A stretch of DNA of 64,000 bases from Nitzschia sp. pyKryTriq1 (lineage: Eukaryota; Bacillariophyta; Bacillariophyceae; Bacillariales; Bacillariaceae). The translations under genes and the position numbers were made by a program. The stretch is taken from positions 682,001-746,000 of the forward strand of contig OY101123.1 in the NCBI GenBank assembly GCA_956465555.1, in the 5' to 3' direction. Positions 30,532 through 41,760 of the stretch are shown here, one piece after another; position 1 is the stretch's first letter, and every line of letters begins with the position of its first letter. The notes under the pieces were generated by a model, which had not been told where the DNA came from, searched no databases, and worked only from the letters and a program-made list of their open reading frames with translations.

Positions 30532-32248
30532 TTATGATAACTCGACCGACGTTTGAATTCCTCTTGGAGCCACGCCGCACTCTTTTCCGAGGATATCGTG
30601 ATTGTTGGAGCCGAGCCATTCTTCCACATCCATGTTCGACTTACTATCAGAAGCAGTCGACATTCCCCCACCACCCTTTTGTAAATACTTGTTCCAATCG
30701 TTGGAGGTCATTGGGTCTGAGGAGCGTTGTGGCATATCGCTGACACTTCGAAGCATGGATCCAGGCTTGGCAATGGAAAATTCCGCTTCCGTCTCGAGGG
30801 TCGCACTCACCGTGTACTGGCTGGAGCTACCACATGCCGCCTTATTAGCCCCCATGACCAAGTCGCCTACAATCGCAGCTGCGCCGGAAGCTGCCAAATC
30901 CACAGCATCCGAAAGAGTTGACTGTAGCTCTTTCAAGGCTACACCAGATGAGACACGTTTCACTGCCGGTTCGGAGAAGCTACGGTAGGCCATAGTCTTG
31001 GGTTTCTCAATGACGAGATTTTCTTCTTTCGATTCTGGCTCTTCAACACTCACAGCTCCTTGGGGATGAAAGGGTGCCACCACCGTTGGCTTTTCTTCCT
31101 CGGACGATGATTCTATCGGGTCTTGTGCGAAAGGTGCCACACGACGGACTCCCACATTTCTGCTGGGATACTCTTCTTCGTCTCCGTCCTTCCCTCCACC
31201 GAGATTCTCGACAATTCCATCGGGAGATATCATGGGTCGAAGAACATTGGGCGTTTCAGTCTCTTTTGTTTCGTCGATAGGAACATCTTCCTCTTCATCA
31301 TCGTCGACCATCATCACATTCTCGGGAGAAGGAGAGACAACGGCCTTGCTTTGAGGAGGACTCGTTTCCTCCTCATTCTCCGACTTGGTGGTGGCGGTGG
31401 TAGTGGGCATAATGGGAGTATCCCAAGCCATGGTCTGCTTGAGGATGTTGGGCGGGGATCGAAGCTGCTGAATTGGTGTTGAGATGATCGCCGTAGTATT
31501 CAATGGTCCCGGCTCTTGTTCTTCTTCTCCTCCTTCGTCGGCGGCGTCATCATCATCCTCGTCGAGCGGCGCCTCAGTGGACTGCATCATCAGCCTCATC
31601 ATGGCTGCCATTTCTTCTTCCGGATCTTCCGGTTGTTCTCCAGAAAATGTTCGTCGAGGACTTGGTGTCATGAGCCGGTCGCTGGTCCACTGAGCTACTC
31701 CTCCATCTACCGGCTCTTCAATTTCGGACGTCAAGGATCGGTCGACCGCCAGCGAAGGAGGCTGACTTTCATCATCGTCACCGTCACCGTCGTTGTCCTT
31801 GTCGCCGCCTGTCACCTTGGCAGGATCGCTAGCAGGAGCAGTGCTAGTATAAACAGAAGAAGAATAGGATTCATTGACCTCGCGTTGGGCTTGTTTACCC
31901 ATCAATTCATCTCCACCCTCCGGTTCCTTCTTTTCGTCCATCTGTAGTACTTTGAGCATTCTCCCGCCGCCTTCATCGAACGGAGCTTCTGTTTTGAGAG
32001 GCAAGCGCGGTGGCTCTTCTTCTTCGTCTTCTTCGTCGTTCAGCGATGCATCCAGGTGTTTTCGAGGGGGAGTTCAGAGGAAGAGGCGAAGAGTCGTCCT
32101 CATGGTTGTCTTTGGAAATAACGGCTGCTTCGACTTCGTAAGAACTCATTTCAGCGGCTCCAACGAGGACTTTGACTTCTGCTTCTTCTGAGTCATGATG
32201 ATCATTGCCGAGTGTGGTGGTGGTAGTGCTTTGTTTGGCTAGAAACAA
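30532..32248 (-). CDS. Acidic, disordered protein of unknown function (frame break near 5' end; 3' end at duplication edge)
   Basis: The main frame 32004-30532 encodes 490 aa rich in Glu, Asp, Pro and Ser with no recognised domain. A conserved-looking stretch is LSDAVDLAASGAAAIVGDLVMGAN, and there is a basic SFSEPAVKRVSSG patch. Upstream, 32248-31973 holds another frame starting MFLAKQSTTTTT...MSSYEVEAAVISKDNHEDDSS. That frame would run smoothly into an acidic NDEEDEEEEPP segment of the main frame if the GGGGG at 32066-32070 were one base shorter. The gene is therefore either frameshifted, affected by a sequence error, or truly starts near 32004. The last four codons and the stop come from the duplicated block, so the original C-terminus was probably replaced. 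I do not recognise the protein. Confidence 0.6.
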
Positions 32249-32671
32249 GAGCGATCTCGGTCGCTCTTCCCTGTAAAGATCTCTCGAGAGTAGAGCGATG
32301 GCTCTCTCTATGATGCGACAATCCCATCGATGACGAGCAGAAGATCTTTTTTCTCGGCTTCGTTCGTCGGTCGCTCGTTCGTATCGTCTTCAGAGGAGAA
32401 TGACGTCAGTCGTCTGTCCTGTCACTCGTGGGCGAACGGCGAACGAAACGCTACATAATGCACTCCATGTGTTCCTAGCCAATCAAATCACGATCCCACG
32501 GGCGAAACCGGCGAACACGAGCAAACCATAACAAAGCAAACCGTACATCAACGGCCATTCACACACAAAACAAGAACATCATCGCTCACATTGCTTGCAT
32601 TTCACCCCACAATTTCCGAATTGACCCACTTTGTTGAACACAACATCATTGCTAATATTGCTACTATCACC
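32249..32671. other. Divergent intergenic region
   Basis: These 423 bp lie between two divergent hypothetical genes. The part from about 32260 to 32400 has repeated CGATCTC/TCTCTCGAGAG motifs, including a short palindrome at 32279-32292. No conserved ORF. Confidence 0.5.
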
Positions 32672-33658
32672 ATGATTTCCATGATCACCATCATTGTTTC
32701 CTACCTCGTTGCCATTGTTGCTTCAGCCATTCTTGTTGCGTCCGTCCTTTGCAAGAAGGCCATCGTCGCTCCTGCTCGTCCTGTCGCTTCGTCGGATGAA
32801 GTCGTCGTCGCCGCGGACGACGTCGACTACAGCGCTATTCCTTCCATCCGATCATTCGCTCCCATTGTCATCCCGACCCGCCTCTTCAATGGCATCGAAC
32901 GTTCTACGCCCGGATCAAAGACCCAAAAGATCCGAATCGGCCACAACACGCCCCTTTCTGTCTTCGATATCCCCGTCTACGCCGTTCACATGAACGCAAG
33001 GGCCGCGAAACAGTACCAAGCTTCGTGGCGACCCAATTTGTCCTCGATCGCGGAGCTTCCTCAAGTCCCTGAAAATGGCTTCATGGCTGTCGGTGAGGCT
33101 CCTCCTGCGCCCACCAAGAATTTGCTTCCTGGACCCAAGAACTTATACTGGGAACTCTGTCGCGAGGCCGATCTTGCCGATGAGAAGAAGACGCTCTTTG
33201 GTTTTGAAGAGCCAGTTTCGTCCAATGTTTCGAAGTATGTTCCATCCGCACCTTTGAAGAGAAAGAAGGGCGATGTTACGAAAAAGGATCGATTTGGTTT
33301 TGCGTCGGTCCAGCACTTTTGGACTTGCGCGACCGACGATGGCGAGTGGTCCGCACCGGCGGAGGAAGAAAGTGTTGTCGTCGTCGCGGATGAAGGTAAC
33401 GACTTGTCCTCGCCGTTTCCTGATGCTGAATCGGACTCGGAAGACGAAGACGAAAATGAAATGGAAGATGAGAACGACAGTGACAACAATGAAATTTCTA
33501 TTGTCGACGAGACAACTCCCATTGTTCTTCGTCGATCACCTCGTTTGGCCGCCCGCCGAAATGAAACGCAAGATGTTGCCTCGTCGTCAGAATTGTTGGG
33601 TCTCGTTTTTTTGAATGGTCGACGACGATCCCTTCGATTGATGCACCGCACTTGTTGA
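32672..33658 (+). CDS. Hypothetical membrane-anchored protein with acidic tail
   Basis: The start at ATG 32672 gives an immediate hydrophobic helix (MISMITIIVSYLVAIVASAILVASVL), a signal anchor or signal peptide. The 328-aa product then has a conserved-looking middle (PSIRSFAPIVIPTRLFNG..., FDIPVYAVHMN), a basic patch, a strongly acidic run (SDSEDEDENEMEDENDSDN, about residues 258-280) and RRSPRLAARR near the end, echoed by GRRRSLRLMHR. No family is recognised. The GC-rich, Ser/Val-biased coding region looks like a real gene. It lies in the 5.3-kb segment between the two duplicated blocks. Confidence 0.65.
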   Translation: MISMITIIVSYLVAIVASAILVASVLCKKAIVAPARPVASSDEVVVAADDVDYSAIPSIRSFAPIVIPTRLFNGIERSTPGSKTQKIRIGHNTPLSVFDIPVYAVHMNARAAKQYQASWRPNLSSIAELPQVPENGFMAVGEAPPAPTKNLLPGPKNLYWELCREADLADEKKTLFGFEEPVSSNVSKYVPSAPLKRKKGDVTKKDRFGFASVQHFWTCATDDGEWSAPAEEESVVVVADEGNDLSSPFPDAESDSEDEDENEMEDENDSDNNEISIVDETTPIVLRRSPRLAARRNETQDVASSSELLGLVFLNGRRRSLRLMHRTC

Positions 33659-34239
33659 TTGTTTTGTTGATGAATTACTATGTTTGCTTGACTATGATTG
33701 CTGCTTGACTGTTTTTGCTTGAATTGTTGGGATTTGTTTTTTTGCTTCGAACGGAAAGGTCCCTCGTCGAGGATCCATCCACCACAAAGATTTATTGATT
33801 TACCTCGCCAGCACATGATCGATTGATTGTTGTTTCTTTTCGTCTTCGGTCCTCTCGCTACTCTTCGACTATCATATGTGAGCCTCGTTAGTCCGTCCTA
33901 ACCACCACGGCAGGGTTTTATAATTCACATCAATATGATTTCAAGAGAATGATGACACAACGAACGATGACTTAGATCAACTATATTCACATCGCATCTA
34001 CGCAATATTGGCAACCATCACTACCACTTACCACTACTACCATCACTACTACTACTGCTACTACTACCTTTTAATAGATCCATTCATCTATACAACACGT
34101 CCTGCGATTTTAGTAGTTAAATTCTGCCTTTCGATGAACAAGAAGTAGTGGAATGATTATTGACCGACACGAATCGCACCGTCATGAAGAATTTATTTTA
34201 AAATAGGGTGGGTTCATCTCGTGGGCGCTACTGCTGATG
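33659..34239. other. Convergent intergenic region with trinucleotide runs
   Basis: These 581 bp lie between converging genes. ACT/ACC trinucleotide-rich DNA occupies about 34018-34072. The first 180 bp is rich in TTGTTGATTG-type imperfect repeats. No gene seen. Confidence 0.55.
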
Positions 34240-35746
34240 CTAGTTAGCACCTTTCTTTTTCCGAGTCGAAGTGAGAACTTTCATCACTTTGTTCTTTTGG
34301 TTCTTAGTTTTCTGGAGTGAGTGTTGATTTTGAATACTCGGCGAAGCTCGATTAACTTTTGCTTCTCTCCTTTCTCCCTTCGGTGGTGTGGAGGGCTTTG
34401 GATCTTGTTGTTCAGGAATCGAAAAGGTTTTTCGAAGTTCCTCTACGGCCTGCTCGAATGTAGTTCCACGGCTCTTTACCATGTTGATCTTGTCAGCAGT
34501 TACGTAGCACCTTCGATCGTGAGCTCCGTATTCTTTCTGCTGCAGGTCCAAAATGCGGCCAAACCTCTTTGAAGAGTCGAAATGTGTCAGGACTCCTTCA
34601 GTTACTCGGCCGCGAGGAGAACCTAGACAAGTTGTGCACGTACCATTGCTGCCTTCTGTGGATCGCCATTAAGAAGATTGGTCACCGCCAAATGATCCAT
34701 GGTGGCGACAATAGTAGAGTTGGCACCTTTCACAAGAAGTTGTTGTTCCTGTCACGAAAAAGAGGATTCGAGAGCTAATTATCTCGGATCGACAAGAGAA
34801 TACTACTACTGATACTTCAGCGCACTTACCATGAGTGCATTTTCCAGCGCTGTCACGGCCATAGGTAGTTCGCTTGTGACAAGTTTCACGAATCCGATGT
34901 TGGCACGCGTAATGGAGATATTGAGGGAGATCGATTGACCCACCGCAGCCGAGCTGAGGTACAAACTGTGGCTCAGAACGCCGAATTGTACATCCAATGA
35001 CTCGCGATAAAACGTGTTGGCTGCCCCTGGCTGACCGCACATGTAAGCAAGGCAGCCGAGATTGTTCAAAATTTCTGCCATTTGCATCCGATCTCCCAAG
35101 TCCTTTGCAAAGCTCCTGGCGTATACCAATGCCTGTTCAAGCTTGGCATGAGCCTCCGCGAATTCATTTAGCGCGTACATGCAAGTAGCAAGCTTTACCA
35201 AAGATGCCTGAGAAAATCAAGAAACGAGGTGGGTAAGTTTGGAAGCGATCAGGCAACAGATACTCCTACGATGTAAAAGAAACGTACCACGTGGTCTGGG
35301 TGTCCTTCGCCCAAGCAGGCTTTTCGATTCTCCACGGCCCGTCCAAAGTAGGACAAAGCTTCCTTGTATTCTCCATTGAGGAGATTGAGGAGATGGAGGA
35401 TACCGAGGTTGTGCAGTGCGACGCCAATGTACGGTCGAAAATCGGTAATGCCTCCATTCCCCATACCTGGATTTGCTTCTCTCGCCTTGAGAGATTTTTC
35501 AAAGTAGGCATAATATGCAAAGATAATGTCTTCAAAGAGTTCCAAGGCCTCATCGATTTCGTCGTGCTGCAAATGACCAAGTGCCGCCTGCTGGGTGGAC
35601 TGTACCGTTCGGACCCCGCCTGCTACACGGGCTTTGTCCATATCGACGGGCAAAGAGGACCTTCCTCGTGCCGGACTTCCTGGCGTACGTTCGTCTTCTG
35701 GGGTAGGTACTTGTATGCTTCCAATGCTTCCCATGCTTCGCCTCAT
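34240..35746 (-). CDS. TPR-repeat protein (kinesin light chain-like TPRs)
   Basis: Four exons fit: 35746-35288, 35207-34830, 34748-34644 and 34566-34240, all with GT-AG introns in phase 0, giving 422 aa. The ATG at 35746 (MRRSMGSIGSIQVPTPEDE) is chosen because it is the first in-frame Met after the duplication edge at 35829. TPR-like pairs are seen in ALGHLQHDEIDEALELFEDII, GVALHNLGILHLLNGEYKEALSYFGRAVENRK, MYALNEFAEAHAKLEQALVYAR and EILNNLGCLAYMCGQPGAANTFYRESL. A Lys-rich tail ends the protein. Such proteins are usually scaffolds; partners are unknown. The frame stays open upstream into the truncated EEP gene, so automatic annotation could merge the two. The intact start argues that TPR is a gene of its own. 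Confidence 0.78.
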
Positions 35747-35828
35747 CCGACGGCATCTCCAAATGGCACCGTGAACCCGGTTTGCCCAGGTTGCCTTTTT
35801 GGAGGTGTCGACTCGTCCTGTATTCTCA

Positions 35829-37548
35829 TTGTCTGCCGCCTCCCACTGAAAGGAGTTGAAACACTCACGGTAATCTCGATGGTTCTGTGGAACATATCGA
35901 TTCATCAAAAGAGCGCCACAATTCTTCAAGGAAGTATTCAAATCGCCACAAAAGATAATGGGCTTGGATTGTGAGCCCTGTTCTACCGAAAGTTGGTGGG
36001 CGATGGCAAACAGTTGCATCAAACGTATATGGGGAGCAATCGGGTGGAAGAAAAGGTGCGTGTTGGATACCAATAGCGGCGCGCCGTCCACTAATCTTCG
36101 GAGATGTGCGGTTTGCACGACGTGACCAAGTTTGGTCTTGACTGTATCCTGCAAGTCGGGTCGCTTGCGAAATATCTCTGTAATAACCTCAGCACATGGT
36201 TTCCAGTCAGAATCGTCGTCCTCCAAGGGTGTATCATAGCGCTCCAAGAGTCGACTAAGTGCATAAGTTTGGTAGTCCTTCTCTCCTGCCTCCTGGAACG
36301 TGTCCAGGGACCAGAACATGGCAGTGCCTTCTTGATTCCCAGCCGTTTGCTTCACGCCATAGAAACCCTGGTACTTGTAGTAACGAAGAACGGGCTTTAG
36401 GAGGGTATCAAAAATGATCTGATCGACTTCTTGAAGACAAATGACATCCGCTTGGTAAGCCAAAATTTCGTGAAGAATCAAAGGCATTCGTCGACTCCGC
36501 TTCAGGATATCTACCCCCACCCAAGGAAAGAATGATTCCCGATTCGGCCCGGAGAAAGCCTTCTGATCCGCCAGAATATTAAACGATATTATCCGAAGAG
36601 TGCCGGTGTTGGGTTGCCTGGGCCCTTGCCAATCGGGACGGATGTTGAGCACCGTATTTTCAGGCCTGGAAGCCGCCACCCGTTCTTGGAACTCATATGC
36701 TTCCGGGCAACCGTCGCCGTTGTGCCCTAACCGCACAGGGGTCACCATGACAGATAATTTCTTACCAGAATCATCAATAGTCGGAGCATACACCCGTGAA
36801 TCCCTGCAAACCAATTGCTTGTCGGCATACCAGTCCACCCTGGCACTTGTGGCGAACAGGGTCTCGACCACCTCAACCAGGACTGGCACATCGGGAAACA
36901 GTTCTGACCCAAACTTCTCGAAGGTAGATATGCCGATAATTGTCGGGGGATTCACTTCAACATGCAAGGTAATGCTCAAGTCGTCGATCGAAGCCAAGAC
37001 AGAGAGAGCACTTCTCACTCCAAGACTCCAAAACTGTAAATTCGTCATTCCGGCAGGATCGATCTGGTCTCTTCCCCTTCCAACAATGCGACGCACTTGG
37101 CTGGTGGTGCACGAGCATTCTGGTTGGACCTTTTCCCTTCAATGCCACGATTTTTCTTCGATTTGAATTTTCTTGCGATGCTAAGGCCGAGCCGATTGAG
37201 GCAATTATCAGCAGCTTCACCGTATTGTCGTGTCAGGGTGACGACAGATGTTGGAATCCTTGTTGCTCGACCCCCTGGGGCAGATCTTCTTGGTGGGAAG
37301 ATATAAATGTCCAATCTCATTGAGGCGGTTGAATCTTGTGTATCGCTGATATTATTATCGAGCTCTGGTGATGATTCCTCGTGTATTATTGGTGAAGCGG
37401 GCCTGAAGTTCAGCGCCCCACTTCCCTCGACCAACGAGCAGGGATCGGACTTCGCGTCTGGCTTTCTCTTTTGGTCGTAGTCATTCTCTATTTCTTTGCC
37501 AAGAAATCTGACGACGAGCCGGCCTGTCCATTCAAGATCGCTCGACAT
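35829..37548 (-). pseudogene. PDE12-like EEP gene, copy C: 3'-truncated and frameshifted
   Basis: Nearly identical to copy B from the ATG (37548, MSSDLEWTGRLVV) on, but it ends at the duplication edge 35829, so the last ~100 residues, including the SDH active-site motif, are missing. Compared with copy B, one T is lost in the run near 37071-37074, which stops the frame soon after CVALLEGE. An in-frame 3-bp insertion (one extra Val) lies near 36870. From about 37096 down the old frame is open again and runs without a stop through the edge into the TPR leader. Without the SDH block it should not be an active nuclease. I call it a recent pseudogene; a chimeric transcript is possible. Confidence 0.82.
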
Positions 37549-38080
37549 GCGGTATGTACCGGTATTGTTGACTGGATGGATGCATGGATGGATGGATGGA
37601 TGGATGGGGAAGTAGTTACAATCGTTTTTCTGGAGCAGATTGGAGTTGCCAGCAATCATTTCCTCCTACTCCAGCATAATGATGGTAATAATAATGACGA
37701 ACGCGGGAACGCGATGAGAGCGGAGACCCCGCGACACCCGCACATTATTGCGGACGAGAGATTCCTCGGTCTCCTTGGTCGATATGGTCAATTTTCAGTC
37801 GTTGACACCGCAGAAAAATGAGGCATCATATCCAATCATCGTCATCAAATTCATGCTATGTATGTCTCCCACTCCGCTTCCGTCATCACAAAATCGATTT
37901 CATTCATCCATACATAGGCCTAGTTCCATTGCAAGAACCTCCCTAAAATTCACAGTACTGTTGGCCTATTACTAGGCTGGTGTATGAAAGAGCGGTTTGA
38001 CCGACACAAGTAGTTGTCCAAGAGGTAGTAGTCTCGTCCTGCCTCTTCCTTGCATACCATACTGCTTCCATCCGGACAGT

Positions 38081-38215
38081 GTTGATCGGGACACAGGCAT
38101 GGACCTCTGTGCGTATATTTATACATACCTTTGTTTCATGTATGAGCATACATATGGTTTGAACTATCCTCTATTACATATGAACATAAGTAACCGTGCC
38201 CGTGTCCCGATCAAC
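38081..38215. mobile_element. 135-bp inverted-repeat element, second copy
   Basis: Same ends (GTTGATCGGGACAC and its complement) and same length as the copy at 28954-29088. Both were carried by the segmental duplication, so they do not represent independent insertions. Confidence 0.65.
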
Positions 38216-38519
38216 AACACGTAATATCGCGCGGAAAGGTTCAATGGGGTGCTTGCCCCATTGCGGTTCAATGGGGTACTTACATACCACAATGATGTGA
38301 TGCGCGCCCATGAAATTTTGGATTCTGATGAGTCATTCGGTTGTGGGACTGTAACGGGATTCCGATCGACCATAACGGAATCCGATCGACTAGCTGGACT
38401 CGAAATAAATCGGATGACGTACAGACGGTATTCTACCACCAAATCAGGAATTTGTTGATTATTGACCACGAAATCAGGAACCACGAAATCAGGAAGTCGT
38501 GATGACCCTACCACGAAAT

Positions 38520-39030
38520 CAGGAAACGAGGAGTCGTGCGAGTCATCGTCACATAATATGAAGAGTTGACTGCTAACTACAGAAATGACCGAGAGACATT
38601 CCCTCAATGCCGCTTTTGTGCTCTACATAGTGTATTCATGTCGGTAAATTTGGCTTGAACTATCCTCTATTACGTATGAACATAAGTAACCGTGCCTGTG
38701 TCCCCCGATCAACAATCAATAAAGCGATTCTAACCGCAGTGAAAAACAAGACGGTGGCCAGGCCCCTAGATGATGAAACAAAGGTATGTATAAATATATA
38801 AAGATCATAGACATGACAACCACGCGCACAGAGGTGGGGGATGGACTAGACGTACAGACGGTATTCTACCACCAAATCAGGCATTTGTTGATTATTGACC
38901 ACGAAATCAGGAACCACGAAATCAGGAAGTCGTGACGACCCTACCTCGTCGTCATTACGATGATTGGCCAAGGATTGGACTGAATGTGAGGAGAACAGAT
39001 CCGCCATCCTGGAGATTCTGCGCCTCAGAT
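38520..39030. other. Rearranged stretch unique to the right duplicated block
   Basis: This stretch replaces the right arm of the 394-bp element found in the left block. It contains half of a 135-bp-type element in direct orientation (about 38650-38716), the other half inverted (about 38770-38840), and another copy of the ACCACGAAATCAGG repeat (about 38869-38945). No gene is present. Confidence 0.6.
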
Positions 39031-39484
39031 GAAGTAGTTCCAAAATAACAATTCATTTCTAGCTCATAATTTTCACTTTCAATCATTCTTGTCGACTACT
39101 ACCTCGTGCATAGGGCAACGGACCCTAGTTCGTAAGCTTCGAACCCCCCTTGGCTAATCCCTGCATTGCTCGGCTTCGCCTCGCTGTTGTTGCTGCTGTG
39201 CTCGGCTTACGCCTCGCAGTTGTTGTTGTTGTTGGTTGCGTTGCCCGCATCGACCCCGCCGACCCACCGACCGACCGAGCTCTACGATTTTGATGAATAG
39301 ACTGTACCGACCGTACTCGTGTGTACACAGTACAGTACAGTACATACCTACCGGTATGTACAGAGTCTACCGTAGACCCCCCTTCTCCACACATACCGGT
39401 ACAGTACAGTCTTGCGGAAAGTTATACAAGTCCGATGAGTCGTGGACACGTGGTTTTCTCTGTTATACAAGATTTGTATATTTT

Positions 39485-39575
39485 TCCGAAAGTACTGGAA
39501 GTATTTGCTTGTGTAAATTCTACTTCAATGGGCCATCCCTGCCAGTACTTTCGGAAGATTATACATCTGGCTGTA
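39485..39575. repeat. Inverted repeats near the left end of the insertion
   Basis: CCGAAAGTACTGG (about 39486) and CCAGTACTTTCGG (about 39541) form perfect 13-bp arms. Beside them GATTATACA and TGTATAATC (about 39554-39577) form 9-bp arms around a 6-base spacer. A similar TATACAA/TTGTATA pair is at about 39464-39481. These lie just upstream of the element's coding region and could be binding sites or its promoter. Confidence 0.7.
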
Positions 39576-39630
39576 TAATCATCCGCAGTACCTCATTTTC
39601 CTGCAGTACTACTATTAGTACTACAGCATC

Positions 39631-41260
39631 ATGTCGGCACAACGAGGAGGACATCGTGGTGGCCGCATTCACCCCCAACAACGAGAAACGAATGATGCTG
39701 TTGCCACGATTGGAGCAGATCTTGCGCCACCGTCTGATTTAGCAGAGCGCTACAATGAGACCGAACGACAGTCAATGGACGACAAGTGCCGCAGGAACTA
39801 CCGGCAAAGGATTGCACGGATCATTCGGTTCTGGCAGGATGAGTCGCCTGAGTATTACCAGGTGGGAGTGCACGATGTTTCTGCTACAGAGCTAGCAGAT
39901 TCATCAAAGTATTATTTTGGCCAGTATGACAAGGACCTATGGTACGAGGGCCTCAATGATCAGTTCGTCCTCCATTTCCTAGTATGCACGAAGCGCAAGG
40001 ATACTGGGAAATTAAAGACCGTTGACGACCTTCGCAAGTACAAAGATGCTATTATGTGGGGGGCTAAACGGGCAGGTGTACTTCTGCCCGCCAAATTCTA
40101 CACAATGTTCGACAACTTCCTGTCGGGGTATAAAAAGGAATATACAAAAGCAAAAAAAGACGGCAATGTCGATGAAACAGCTGCTGATCCGATTCCTGTG
40201 TCCTTATACAGGCTGTTGCTACATACCCGAGGACTTCGAATTTCCTCGGGCCAATCTACAAGAAGCTTTGCGGTTTTGGCTGTTGGGCCAGACCATCAGC
40301 CAATCCGGAAACCGAGTTGTGCGACCTTTTAGGAAATTGTCGGTATCATTTCTTCCAAAAAGATTGGGGACCAAAATGCGAGTTCAATGGTCCCCAATCT
40401 TTCGTTTCTTGGAAGGGAACACAACAGCCCTTCCACAGGACACCAGCACGATGTCCAATGCTGCTATTGAGCAGTACTACAATGAGTGTGTCGATGTTCT
40501 GAAAAGGAAGGTCTCGTACTGTTTTGCCAAAGGGAATCCCACCACTTGGACCGTGGCCACTTGGTCCAACCGTGTTCAAAGATCAACAATTGAACGCCTT
40601 GGAACCGAAGAAGACAAGGCCCAGTTGGGTGATGCGACAAGTCGTAACCAAGCACACAGTGGCGGGCCTAGAAAAAAACGGCAGGCGAAAACCACTCTCT
40701 ACCCAAGGCGACAACAACGGCGTGCTCGTACTGCTACTACTACTACTACTACTACTAACAACAACAACAATGAGAATGAAAACAACAACAACAATGAGAA
40801 CGAAAACAACAACAACAATGATGAGGAGACCGACATGAATGAGAACGAGAACGAGAACGACGAACATAATTTTGTAGCATGTGGCGCGGGGACCACATGC
40901 TTATTTGGGGGCAGGGTTGCCGCCTTTGGCTCTGCCTGCAGAAAGTGCAAGGTGCATTTTCATGCCCCCTGCGGAGGACGCAATCGGCAAGGTGAAGACA
41001 GTGAGCACTGGGAATGCAACAGCTGCTTCGCTACCATTAGTACTACTACCGGTACTACTGCAGGTACCGCTACTACCCGTACCGCTACTACCGGTAGTAG
41101 TAGTACTAGCCGTTTGCAGCCCTGTGCCAACCCCAACTGCCTGTTCGGTGGCATGGCAGATTCCACCCATAAATGCAAGAAGTGCAGGAAGCACATCCAT
41201 GCTCCTTGCGGGAAAGAAACGGATGAGGTAGCATTCGTGACGTGCCCAAAGTGTATGTGA
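39631..41260 (+). CDS. Mobile-element protein region: helical DNA-binding-like N-terminus and two zinc-finger-like modules
   Basis: ATG 39631 opens a frame to 40332; its N-terminal part (about residues 48-195, from MDDKCRRNYRQRIARIIRFW through FYTMFDNFLSGYKKEY) is helical and basic. From memory it resembles the N-terminal domain of tyrosine-recombinase-like proteins abundant in diatoms. The following part lies in another frame, open to 41260. It starts around EDFEFPRANLQEALRFWLLGQ and contains a basic KKRQAK stretch, Thr and Asn/Glu runs, and two related Cys/His modules with spacing C-x5-C-LFGG...C-x2-C-x4-H-x2-PCG...C-x2-C. I see no recombinase Arg-His-Tyr set. The two halves may be joined by a frame change or be separate products. 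A non-autonomous or decayed element is likely. Confidence 0.55.
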
Positions 41261-41334
41261 GTAATTAATATTATAGTAAACGATTTGCATATCACGCGAG
41301 GAAGTCATTATTTTTTACAACAATCAGCCGGCCG

Positions 41335-41760
41335 TAGTAAAATCGCGCGATAATTTTTTTGTGATGCGCGCCTCACATTTTCACAACCTCAACTTGCCAC
41401 TTGGGGCGTCCCGTATTGCTCGTTCCAGGGGATGAGTTGGAGGCCGCCGTAATTCGAGCGTTACTATCAATATACGAACTAATGATTTCCCGGGCGGTTT
41501 TTTATTTGGAGCTCTGTAGCAGCCTCGGGATTGCTACACATAGACAGACAAAATTGAACAAATTTTCAAAACGCTAGTAAAATCGCGCGATAATTTTTGT
41601 GATGCGCGCCTCACATTTTCACAAACTCAACTTGCCTCTTGGGGCGTCCCGTATTGCTCATCCCAGGGGACGAGTTGGACGCCGCCGTAATTCAAGCGTC
41701 AATATCGATATACGAACTAAAGATTGCCCGGGTGGTTTTTTATTTGGAGCTCTAGAGCCG
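41335..41760. repeat. 240-bp direct repeat inside the insertion
   Basis: About 185 bp starting TAGTAAAATCGCGCGATAAT at about 41334 recurs at about 41574, with a 240-bp offset and a few differences. Each copy includes TGATGCGCGCCTCACATTTT and CGGTTTTTTATTTGGAGCTC. It is non-coding. Confidence 0.88.

Larger units (their letters stand above)
26710..30541. repeat. Segmental duplication, left copy
   Basis: From about 26710 this block matches 35829-43341 in the same orientation, if the 3.38-kb insertion in the right copy is set aside. By eye I count only about ten substitutions plus one 3-bp and one 1-bp indel over the first 1.7 kb. The left edge is inside the EEP coding region, at TTGTCTGCC shared by both copies; the right edge is at TTTATGATAAC. 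The middle (about 29390-29570) differs more: the left copy has a whole inverted-repeat element there while the right copy has a different arrangement. Confidence 0.92.

Noticed and set aside
35249-37096. A single bona fide EEP-TPR fusion gene
   Set aside because: The EEP part lacks its own start in this frame, is missing the active-site end, and the TPR part has its own ATG and intact exons. I treat it as a pseudogene next to a real gene, while listing the chimera as a finding.
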